This document shows positions 32,962 to 39,725 of a DNA stretch of 64,000 bases, one piece after another. The stretch covers positions 1-64,000 of the forward strand of contig NZ_JACBYS010000010.1 of NCBI RefSeq assembly GCF_013408245.1, given 5' to 3'. The stretch comes from Duganella sp. 1224 (GTDB taxonomy: Bacteria > Pseudomonadota > Gammaproteobacteria > Burkholderiales > Burkholderiaceae_D). The notes under the pieces are model-generated. The model had not been told where the DNA came from. It worked only from the letters and a program-made list of their open reading frames with translations, and did not search any database. How positions within the stretch are numbered: position 1 is the first letter of the stretch; each line of letters begins with the position of its first letter. The position numbers were made by a program, and so were the translations under genes.

Positions 32962-34592
32962 ATATGACTCGTAACTTTGCCGCCACCGCCTGCGCGCTGG
33001 CGGTATGGGGCGCGCTGGCCGGCGCGCCGGTGCTGGCCGCGCCGCTGGCCACCGACACCGCCGCAACAACCGCAGCGGCCACCGCCACGGCGTCGCTGGG
33101 CGATGATGTCCAGCGCGCGCTCAAGACCTTCGACGTGCCGGGCATGGCCATCGCCATCGTCAAGGATGGCAAGGTGGTGGCGGCGCAGGGCTTCGGTGTG
33201 CGCAAGCTGGGCGACCCCACGCCGGTGGACGGCAAGACGCTGTTCGAGGTGGCGTCCAACTCCAAGGCCTTCACCGCCGCCACGCTGGCGATGCTGGTCG
33301 ACGAGGGCAAGCTGGCATGGAACGATCCGGTCACCAGGCACCTGCCGGGCTTCCAGATGTACGACTCCTACGTCACCGGCCAGATGACCGTGCGCGACCT
33401 GCTGACCCACCGCAGTGGCCTGGGCCTGGGCGCCGGCGATCTGCTGTGGTGGCCGAGCACCCAGTTCAGCACTGATGAAATCATCGAGAAGCTGCGCTAC
33501 ATCAAGCCGGCCACCAGCTTCCGCGCCAGCTACGCCTACGACAACCTGCTGTACATCGTGGCCGGCAAGATCATCGCCGAGAAGACCGGCAAGCCGTGGG
33601 GCGAGGCGGTGCGCGAGCGCATCCTCACGCCGCTGGGTATGAACGGCACCACCACCAGCGTGGCCGACATGCTGGCCAGCAGCGACCACTCGGCGCCGCA
33701 CAGCAAGATCCACGACAAGATCGCGGTGGTGAAGCCGATGCCGGTGCCGAACGCGGTCGGCGCGGTGGGCATCAACACCAGCGCCGAGGACATCGCGCGC
33801 TGGATGAACCTCCTGCTCAACCAGGGCAAGACCGAGGACGGCAAGCAGCTGATCAGCGCCCGGCAGGTAGCCGAGCTGTGGTCCGAGCAGACGCCGATGC
33901 CGATCCGCGACCCCAAGCCGCCGCTGGCCGCCACCAAGCCCAACTTCCTGTCGTATGGCCTGGGCTTCCAGCTGCGCGACTACCGGGGCCGCAAGATCGC
34001 CATGCACGGCGGCGCGCTGCAGGGCTTCTATTCGACGGTGCTGATGGTGCCGGAGGAGAAGCTGGGCATCGCCATCCTGACCAACGCCGAGAACAGCCCG
34101 GCCATGGCCTCGCTGTACTACACGCTGCTGGACCGCTACTTCGCGGTGCCGCAAAAGACCGACTGGATCGCGGTGTACGCGGAGCAGGAAGCGGCCATGC
34201 ACAAGGAGGAGCTGGAGCGCCAGGGCAAGGAGCGCACCGCGCGCGCGGCCAGCTCGAAACCGTCGCTGCCGCTGGCGGCGTACGACGGCGAGTATGAGGA
34301 CGCGTGGTACGGCAAGGCCAGCATCCGCAACGAGGGCGGCAAGCATATCATGCGCTTCGAGCGCACGCCGGACCTGAGCGGGGAACTGGAGCACTTCCAG
34401 CACGACACCTTCATCGTGCGCTGGAAGGAGCGCAACTTCAACGCCGACGCCTACGTGACCTTCGCGCTGAACCCGGACGGCAGCATCGAGCGCATGAAGA
34501 TGGCGCCGATCTCCACCGAAACGGACTTCAGCTACGACTTCCGCGACCTGCTGTTCACGCCCGTGAAGGCAAAAGACGCGACGAAGCGCTAA
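32958..34592 (+). CDS. Exported serine hydrolase, beta-lactamase class C fold, with DUF3471
   Basis: This 544-aa protein has a signal peptide (residues 1-27). The serine hydrolase domain (about 47-410) has the class C triad of motifs: SNSK (S100, K103), YDN (Y194) and HGG (H350). A C-terminal DUF3471-type domain (about 435-535) follows. Such proteins are usually D-aminopeptidases, esterases or peptidoglycan-related enzymes rather than true resistance enzymes. ATG 32958 overlaps the stop of the M1 peptidase by 4 nt. Coupling with an aminopeptidase suggests shared peptide turnover outside the cytoplasm. Confidence 0.88.
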   Translation: MNMTRNFAATACALAVWGALAGAPVLAAPLATDTAATTAAATATASLGDDVQRALKTFDVPGMAIAIVKDGKVVAAQGFGVRKLGDPTPVDGKTLFEVASNSKAFTAATLAMLVDEGKLAWNDPVTRHLPGFQMYDSYVTGQMTVRDLLTHRSGLGLGAGDLLWWPSTQFSTDEIIEKLRYIKPATSFRASYAYDNLLYIVAGKIIAEKTGKPWGEAVRERILTPLGMNGTTTSVADMLASSDHSAPHSKIHDKIAVVKPMPVPNAVGAVGINTSAEDIARWMNLLLNQGKTEDGKQLISARQVAELWSEQTPMPIRDPKPPLAATKPNFLSYGLGFQLRDYRGRKIAMHGGALQGFYSTVLMVPEEKLGIAILTNAENSPAMASLYYTLLDRYFAVPQKTDWIAVYAEQEAAMHKEELERQGKERTARAASSKPSLPLAAYDGEYEDAWYGKASIRNEGGKHIMRFERTPDLSGELEHFQHDTFIVRWKERNFNADAYVTFALNPDGSIERMKMAPISTETDFSYDFRDLLFTPVKAKDATKR

Positions 34593-34602
34593 GGCCCGCC
34601 GG

Positions 34603-36309
34603 TCAGCCCGCGCTCTCCACGCGGTTGCGGCCATTGCGCTTGGCGTTGTACAGCGCCAGGTCGGCCGCGTGCAGCAGGTTGTCCAGCGCCGCCGCCGGGC
34701 CGGTGGCGCTGGCCACGCCGAAGCTGGCCGTCACCCGCAGGATGTGGCCGTCGGCCAGCGTCAGCGGCTCGCGTTCTATGGCCTGCCGCAGGCGCTCCGC
34801 CAGCGCGCAGGCCTGGGCCAGGCTGCAATGCGTGGGCATCACCACGAATTCTTCGCCGCCGTGGCGCGCCAGGATCTCGCCGTCGCGCAGCGCCTCGCGC
34901 ACCAGCGCCGCCACCCGTATCAGTACCTGGTCGCCGGCCTCGTGGCCGTGCACGTCGTTGACCGACTTGAAGTGGTCGATATCGAACAGCAGCACCGTCA
35001 GCATCTCCTTGTGCTGGCGCGCGCGCTGCACGCGCTGGTTGCCGGCGGCGGCAAAGGCGCGGCGGTTCAGAATGCCGGTCAGGTAGTCGGTGTTGGCGCG
35101 CCGCCGCAGCTCCTCGATCAGGCTTTGCCGTTCCAGTTCCAGCTGCTGGCGTTCGATACTGTTGGTGCGCAGCGTGACCAGCGCGCGCGCCATGTCGCCG
35201 ATTTCGTCGGCGCGCCGCGCGCCGCCCGGATCGCGCGAGTAATCGCCGTCGCCGAGCCGGATCACCGCGTGCGTGACGCGCAGCAGCGGCACGATCACGC
35301 GCCGCCGCACAATCAGCAGCAACAGCGTCAGCGCCAGCAGGATGGCGACGCCGGACAGGATGGCGATCCACAGTTCGCGCAGCGCGTGGCGGTGGTCGTT
35401 CTCGGCCTGGGTTTGCGCCTCCTGCAGCAGTTCGTCGCGCAGCGCCAGGATGGGCGTCATGGTCGGCACGTAGCGCTGCGCCAGCTGGGCGGTGTCCATG
35501 GCGTAGGGACGGCCGGCGGCGCTGGCCTGCTCGATGTCGTCCACCAGCCGCAGGCCCTCGCCAAAATACACCTCGTCCACCCGCTGCAGCACCAGCGCCA
35601 GCCCGCCGCTGTCGCCGGCCTGTATCTGCTGGCGCAACTGGGCGATGCGGCCGCGCAGCGCTTGCAGGCGCGTGTGCTCGGCCGGCGTCAGCGCCTGGCG
35701 CGTGGCCAGCGGCACCGTCAGCACGGAACCGAGGCGGCCGGCGTACTCGCGCAGCTCGACCGCGTAGCGGGCCTTGATCAGGGCGCGCGTGATGCGCGGG
35801 TAAGCCAGTTCGGAGGTCTGCGTGGCGTGGCCCGCCGTGTCCAGCGCCAGCGGCACCAGCGCGAACATCTGTTCGATCGCCTCCTTGAGCTGCGCCGGGG
35901 TGCGTTCGGGCGGCGGCAATGCCGCCAGCCGGTCGACGTCGGCGCGCGCCGCCGCCAGCGCCTTGTGCAGCGGCGCCAGCGTGTCCGGCAGCGTGCTGCC
36001 GGTGCCGGCGTGCAGCGCGCGGTCCAGCTGCATCAGCGCCAGGTCGGCGGCGGCGCGGCCGCGCCGCAGGCGTTCGCCGCGGGCCGGATCGGCCGGCACG
36101 CGGTCGCCCAGCACGGCGTTGACCGGGCCGCGTTCAAACGACAGCTTTTCCCCCGCCACCATGGCCGCGCGCGTCAGCCGCAGCGCCTGCAGGCCGTCGT
36201 TGGTGGCGTCGTAGCGCAGCCAGGCGTTGCGCGTGATGTGGCCCAGCATCCCGCACACCAGCAGCGCCAGGATGGCGGTGGACAGGGTGAGCAGGCGGGT
36301 CAGCTTCAT
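34603..36309 (-). CDS. Membrane diguanylate cyclase (HAMP-GGDEF)
   Basis: This 568-aa protein has a first membrane segment at about 8-28, an extracytoplasmic helical region of about 290 residues, a second segment at about 318-340, a HAMP-like linker (PLLRVTHAVIRLGDGDYS) and a GGDEF domain (about 400-560). The active site is GGEEF (484-488) in ARHGGEEFVV, so catalysis is expected. The inhibitory I-site, five residues before, reads RDGE instead of RxxD and is probably lost, so c-di-GMP feedback may be absent. The signal sensed is unknown. Monocistronic. Confidence 0.92.
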   Translation of the reverse strand: MKLTRLLTLSTAILALLVCGMLGHITRNAWLRYDATNDGLQALRLTRAAMVAGEKLSFERGPVNAVLGDRVPADPARGERLRRGRAAADLALMQLDRALHAGTGSTLPDTLAPLHKALAAARADVDRLAALPPPERTPAQLKEAIEQMFALVPLALDTAGHATQTSELAYPRITRALIKARYAVELREYAGRLGSVLTVPLATRQALTPAEHTRLQALRGRIAQLRQQIQAGDSGGLALVLQRVDEVYFGEGLRLVDDIEQASAAGRPYAMDTAQLAQRYVPTMTPILALRDELLQEAQTQAENDHRHALRELWIAILSGVAILLALTLLLLIVRRRVIVPLLRVTHAVIRLGDGDYSRDPGGARRADEIGDMARALVTLRTNSIERQQLELERQSLIEELRRRANTDYLTGILNRRAFAAAGNQRVQRARQHKEMLTVLLFDIDHFKSVNDVHGHEAGDQVLIRVAALVREALRDGEILARHGGEEFVVMPTHCSLAQACALAERLRQAIEREPLTLADGHILRVTASFGVASATGPAAALDNLLHAADLALYNAKRNGRNRVESAG

Positions 36310-36455
36310 GAAATGAGGTAAATGATATTACAGGTAATCAATATGCCACAAAGCCAGTGACTACGGGGATGAATGGTACAATGCCGCCCTCGCGTCGCTG
36401 CCACAGCCTGGACAGGATGCCAAGTTTGAACGATTACCATCGAGGAAAGATTGCT

Positions 36456-36815
36456 ATGCAACGTATTATGCTGCGCTCCAAGCTGCACCGCGTCACGGTG
36501 ACCCAGGCCGACCTGAACTACGAAGGTTCCTGCGGCATCGACGTCGACCTGCTGGAAGCCGCCGATATCAAGGTCAACGAGCAGATCGAACTGTATAACG
36601 TGAACAACGGCGAGCGCTTCGCCACCTACGCCATTCCCGGCAAGCGCGGCAGCGGCGAGATTTCGCTGAACGGCGCCGCCGCCCGCAAGGCGCAGCTGGG
36701 CGACCTGCTGATCATCTGCACCTACGGCCCGATGACCGACGCGGAAATCGCCACCCACGTGCCGAAGCTGGTGTTTGTGGACGAAAACAACAAAATCAAA
36801 AGCATCAAGCAGTAA
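36456..36815 (+). CDS. panD: Aspartate 1-decarboxylase proenzyme
   Basis: This 119-aa protein makes beta-alanine for pantothenate. The self-cleavage site G24-S25 is seen in NYEGSCGID; cleavage creates the pyruvoyl group. The remaining family blocks (YNVNNGERFATYAIPGKRGSGEI, NGAAARKAQLGDLLIICTYG) are intact. ATG 36456 is preceded by GAGGAAAG (36442-36449). The open frame upstream to 36357 is unlikely to be translated. It is followed by a bidirectional terminator. Confidence 0.97.
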   Translation: MQRIMLRSKLHRVTVTQADLNYEGSCGIDVDLLEAADIKVNEQIELYNVNNGERFATYAIPGKRGSGEISLNGAAARKAQLGDLLIICTYGPMTDAEIATHVPKLVFVDENNKIKSIKQ

Positions 36816-36820
36816 GGTGT

Positions 36821-36850
36821 AAAAAAAGCGCTCCGAAGAGCGCTTTTTTT
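36821..36850. terminator. Bidirectional intrinsic terminator
   Basis: AAAAAAAGCGCTC (36821-36833), loop CGAA, GAGCGCTTTTTTT (36838-36850). The A-run on one side and T-run on the other allow termination of panD and of the convergent Crp/Fnr gene, whose stop codon overlaps the last two bases. Confidence 0.93.
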
Positions 36851-37469
36851 ATGACTTGCTGCCGTCCTGGCGCAGCAATTGCGACATGTATTGCGGCGTA
36901 ATGCCGAGGAAGGACGCCACCACCTTCTGCGAAATGCGCTGTTCCAGCCCCGGGTACTCGCGGCGGAAGGCGTTCAGCCGGCCCTGCGCCGGCGAGGCGT
37001 TCAGGTACAGCCGGCGGCTCTGGTCGATGATGCTGCGCTGGGCCGCGCCCAGGTAGTAGTCGCGCAGGTCGCTGTTACGCTGATACAACGCGCTGACTTC
37101 CGCCCAGTCTAGGCGATAGCCATGGATGGCGGTTTCCGCCACCACGAAATTCAGGGCCGGCTCGGATTCGCGCGAACGCAACAGATCGTCATGCGCGCCG
37201 ACCGGCTCGCCATCGCTCTGGAAGTGGCGCGTGACCTCGTTGCCGGACTCGGTGATGAAGCCGGTGCGGGTGACGCCGCTGTGGAGCCAGTAAATATACT
37301 GGGCCGGGGTGCCGATGCGCTGCAGGTACTCGCCCTTGCGCATGCTGAAAGGCACGGCCAGCGGCGCCAGCAGGCGCGAGGCTACATCGTAGAGTTCAGG
37401 GGTGACGCCGTAGCGGCGTGACACGACTTCGCGGTATTTGGCGCGGTGTTCCAGGAATGCGTTGCTCAT
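36849..37469 (-). CDS. Crp/Fnr family transcriptional regulator
   Basis: This 206-aa protein has a cyclic-nucleotide-binding beta-roll (about 35-125; FSMRKGEYLQRIGTPAQYIYWLHSGVTRTGFI) and a short C-terminal winged helix (about 150-200; RISQKVVASFLGITPQYMSQLLRQ). No Fnr-type cysteine cluster is present. The basic phosphate-binding ArgSer pair of true CRP is not evident, so the ligand is unknown. It lies divergent from the chemosensory operon across 379 bp and could regulate it; this is inference. Confidence 0.87.
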   Translation of the reverse strand: MSNAFLEHRAKYREVVSRRYGVTPELYDVASRLLAPLAVPFSMRKGEYLQRIGTPAQYIYWLHSGVTRTGFITESGNEVTRHFQSDGEPVGAHDDLLRSRESEPALNFVVAETAIHGYRLDWAEVSALYQRNSDLRDYYLGAAQRSIIDQSRRLYLNASPAQGRLNAFRREYPGLEQRISQKVVASFLGITPQYMSQLLRQDGSKS

Positions 37470-37591
37470 CTCAGTTGTTTAGGAGTGGCGTCAAAGAGCC
37501 GCCAACAATGTTGCATGGAAGGCCAACGATGTAAACGGCCGTACAAGACAATCCCAAAGTGTAAACCTTTTCCCAGTCCCTGGCTCAATAT

Positions 37592-37620
37592 TTGTTGCAA
37601 ATTAGAATGCAAATTAAAAT
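37592..37620 (+). promoter_or_regulatory. Candidate promoter and direct repeat ahead of the chemosensory operon
   Basis: In the 379-bp gap (37470-37848), TTGTTG (37592-37597), a 17-bp spacer and TAAAAT (37615-37620) form a plausible sigma70 promoter in an AT-rich patch. Two copies of TGCAAATTA (37596-37604 and 37608-37616), 12 bp apart, overlap it. A GC-rich hairpin GGCGCCGC/GCGGCGCC (37804-37823) lies just before the ribosome site of the first gene. No sigma28-type flagellar promoter was seen. Confidence 0.4.
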
Positions 37621-37848
37621 TTTAGTTTGGACTTCAAGCAGTTGAAGAAGTGGCGCAGTCACCGGCAGCGCGCGCCCGATCCCCCAGGCGGTGGCGCCGC
37701 TGCGGGCGACCGGACCTCCGGTTGTATTGGTGCAACAGCCGGCGCATTCGCTATCGCGTGATGGCGCGGGCGCGGCTTTCTGCGCTACAGTGGGACTTCC
37801 GGCGGCGCCGCCGCAGCGGCGCCCTGCATCCCAGCGAGGTGAGGTCCA

Positions 37849-39021
37849 GTGAAGAACTCAACCGGTGTGAGTAGCAAAATAGTAGTGCCGTTCGGCCTCG
37901 CCGCCGCCGGCGCCTTGGGAACGATCGTGGCCGGCTGGAGTACGTGGGGCTGGTACACGATGATCTGGGCGGCGCTGCTGCTGGCCGCCGCCGCGTGGCT
38001 GACCCGCGACAGCGGCTTTGCCGCCAGCGCCGGCACCGGGGCGGACGGCGGCGGCACCATGATCGATCGCTATCTCGCCAGCCGCGAGCGCTTTGGCGAC
38101 GCGGTGCTGCCGGTGTGGTGCCGGCATATCGAAAATTCCCGCACGCAGATGGAGGAAGCGGTGTCCGACCTGGCGTCGCGCTTCTCGAACATCGTCGACA
38201 AGCTGGATAACGCGCTGCACGTGTCCGGCGGCGGCGGCCAGGACGGCCACGCCATGACCGAGGTGTTCGCGCACAGCGAGTCGCAACTCGGCTCGGTGGT
38301 CGCGTCGATGAAATCGGCGATGTCGTCCAAGCAGGCCATGCTGGCCCAGATCAAGGATCTCGAACGCTTCACGCGCGAACTGCGCGGCATGGCCGAGGGC
38401 GTGGCCAGCATCGCCGCGCAAACCAATCTGCTGGCGCTGAACGCGGCGATCGAGGCGGCGCGCGCCGGTCCGGCCGGCGCCGGCTTCGCGGTGGTGGCCA
38501 GCGAGGTGCGCATGCTGTCGATGCGCTCGGCGGAAACCGGTAAGGAGATCACCAACCGCGTGGGCCTGATCAGCAGCGCCATCCTCGCCGCCAGCCAGGC
38601 GGCCGAGCAGTCCAGCGACGCCGAGGACAAATCGATGCAGTCGGCCGAGGGCATGATCGAATCGGTGCTGAACCAATTCCGCCAGATGACGGACGCGCTG
38701 GTGCAGTCGTCCGAACTGCTCAAGCGGGAGAGCCTCGGCATCCAGGGCGAGGTGGGCGAGGCGCTGGTGCAGCTGCAGTTCCAGGACCGCGTGAGCCAGG
38801 TGCTGTCGCACGTGCGCGAGAACATGGAACGCCTGCCGGCGCTGCTGCGCGAGCACCGCGCCGCCTACGAGGCCAGCGGCGTGCTGGAGGCGCTCGACCC
38901 CCAGCCGCTGCTGCAGGCGCTGCAGAAGACCTATGCGATGGCGGAAGAACATGCGGTGCACCGTGGCGTCAGCCATGCCGCGCCGGCCGCCGCCGACGCC
39001 GACGAAATCACTTTTTTCTAA
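37849..39021 (+). CDS. Minimal membrane-anchored methyl-accepting chemotaxis protein
   Basis: This 390-aa protein has two hydrophobic segments in the first 53 residues with almost no extracytoplasmic loop, and no HAMP. The cytoplasmic hairpin tip characteristic of receptors follows (ASIAAQTNLLALNAAIEAARAG). The tip is intact and should bind CheW and CheA. The tail contains LQFQDRVSQVLSHV, reminiscent of CheZ/CheC-type helices, and ends DEITFF. GTG 37849 has AGGTGAGG upstream. It probably senses an internal or membrane signal. First gene of the operon. Confidence 0.85.
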   Translation: MKNSTGVSSKIVVPFGLAAAGALGTIVAGWSTWGWYTMIWAALLLAAAAWLTRDSGFAASAGTGADGGGTMIDRYLASRERFGDAVLPVWCRHIENSRTQMEEAVSDLASRFSNIVDKLDNALHVSGGGGQDGHAMTEVFAHSESQLGSVVASMKSAMSSKQAMLAQIKDLERFTRELRGMAEGVASIAAQTNLLALNAAIEAARAGPAGAGFAVVASEVRMLSMRSAETGKEITNRVGLISSAILAASQAAEQSSDAEDKSMQSAEGMIESVLNQFRQMTDALVQSSELLKRESLGIQGEVGEALVQLQFQDRVSQVLSHVRENMERLPALLREHRAAYEASGVLEALDPQPLLQALQKTYAMAEEHAVHRGVSHAAPAAADADEITFF

Positions 39022-39034
39022 GGGACGATAAGAC

Positions 39035-39403
39035 ATGGCAAAAACCATTATGGTGGTCGATGATTCAGCGTCGTTGCGGCAGGTGGTGGGCATCGCGCTG
39101 AAGGGCGCGGGATACGAGGTAATCGAGGGACGCGACGGCGCCGACGCGCTGTCCAAATGCACCGGGCAGAAAATCCACCTGGTGGTGTGCGACGTGAACA
39201 TGCCCAACATGGACGGCATCACCTTTGTCAAGCAGTTCAAGCAACTGCCCAACTACAAATTCACGCCGGTGATCATGCTGACCACCGAGTCGCAGGAAAG
39301 CAAGAAGGAAGAGGGCAAGGCCGCCGGCGCCAAGGCCTGGGTGGTCAAGCCGTTCAAGCCCGAGGTGCTGCTGGGCGCGGTGGCCAAGCTGGTGCTGCCA
39401 TAA
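39035..39403 (+). CDS. cheY: Response regulator CheY
   Basis: This 122-aa single receiver domain has the acidic pair D9-D10, phosphoacceptor D53 (VVCDVNMPNMDG), the switch threonine (MLTTES) and the lysine in VVKPFKP. It receives phosphate from CheA; with no flagellar genes nearby the output is unknown. It starts 13 nt after the receptor gene. Confidence 0.95.
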   Translation: MAKTIMVVDDSASLRQVVGIALKGAGYEVIEGRDGADALSKCTGQKIHLVVCDVNMPNMDGITFVKQFKQLPNYKFTPVIMLTTESQESKKEEGKAAGAKAWVVKPFKPEVLLGAVAKLVLP

Positions 39404-39419
39404 ACCGACGGAGGCCGCG

Positions 39420-39716
39420 ATGGCGGATGATGTGACCCGTATTGCCCTCGACGGCGAAATGACGATCTACCGCGCCGCCGACCTGAAAGTCACCGTGCTG
39501 GAAGCGCTGCGCAAGACGCGCGTGCTGGACATCGACTTGTCCGGCGTGACGGAACTGGATACCGCTGGCCTGCAGGTGCTGATGCTGGCCAAGCAGACCG
39601 CCGCCGCCGAACAGCGCGAGCTGCGGCTGCTGGGGCACAGCCCGGCGGTGGTGGACATCTTCGAAATGCTGGACCTGGTCGCCTTCTTCGGCGATGCCGT
39701 GCTGATACATGCCTGA
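39420..39716 (+). CDS. STAS domain protein
   Basis: This 98-aa protein has the SpoIIAA/STAS fold: LDIDLSGVTELDTAGLQVLMLAKQ, with the usual D-S/T-A-G phosphorylation motif present as DTAG. STAS proteins act as partner-switch antagonists. Small STAS proteins between cheY and cheA occur in other accessory chemosensory clusters, and the gene order as a whole recalls cluster I (F9) of Vibrio cholerae, from memory. It could modulate CheA or a kinase elsewhere. No serine kinase or phosphatase partner is in the window. Confidence 0.88.
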   Translation: MADDVTRIALDGEMTIYRAADLKVTVLEALRKTRVLDIDLSGVTELDTAGLQVLMLAKQTAAAEQRELRLLGHSPAVVDIFEMLDLVAFFGDAVLIHA

Positions 39717-39725
39717 GGTGACGCC

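Noticed and set aside
32958..34592. Antibiotic-resistance class C beta-lactamase
   Set aside because: The SxxK, YxN and HGG motifs are shared by many esterases and D-peptidases; the DUF3471 tail and pairing with an aminopeptidase argue against an AmpC role.
37470..37848. sigma28 flagellar promoter ahead of the chemosensory operon
   Set aside because: No TAAA-N15-GCCGATAA-like match was found; together with the lack of flagellar genes it suggests a non-flagellar pathway.
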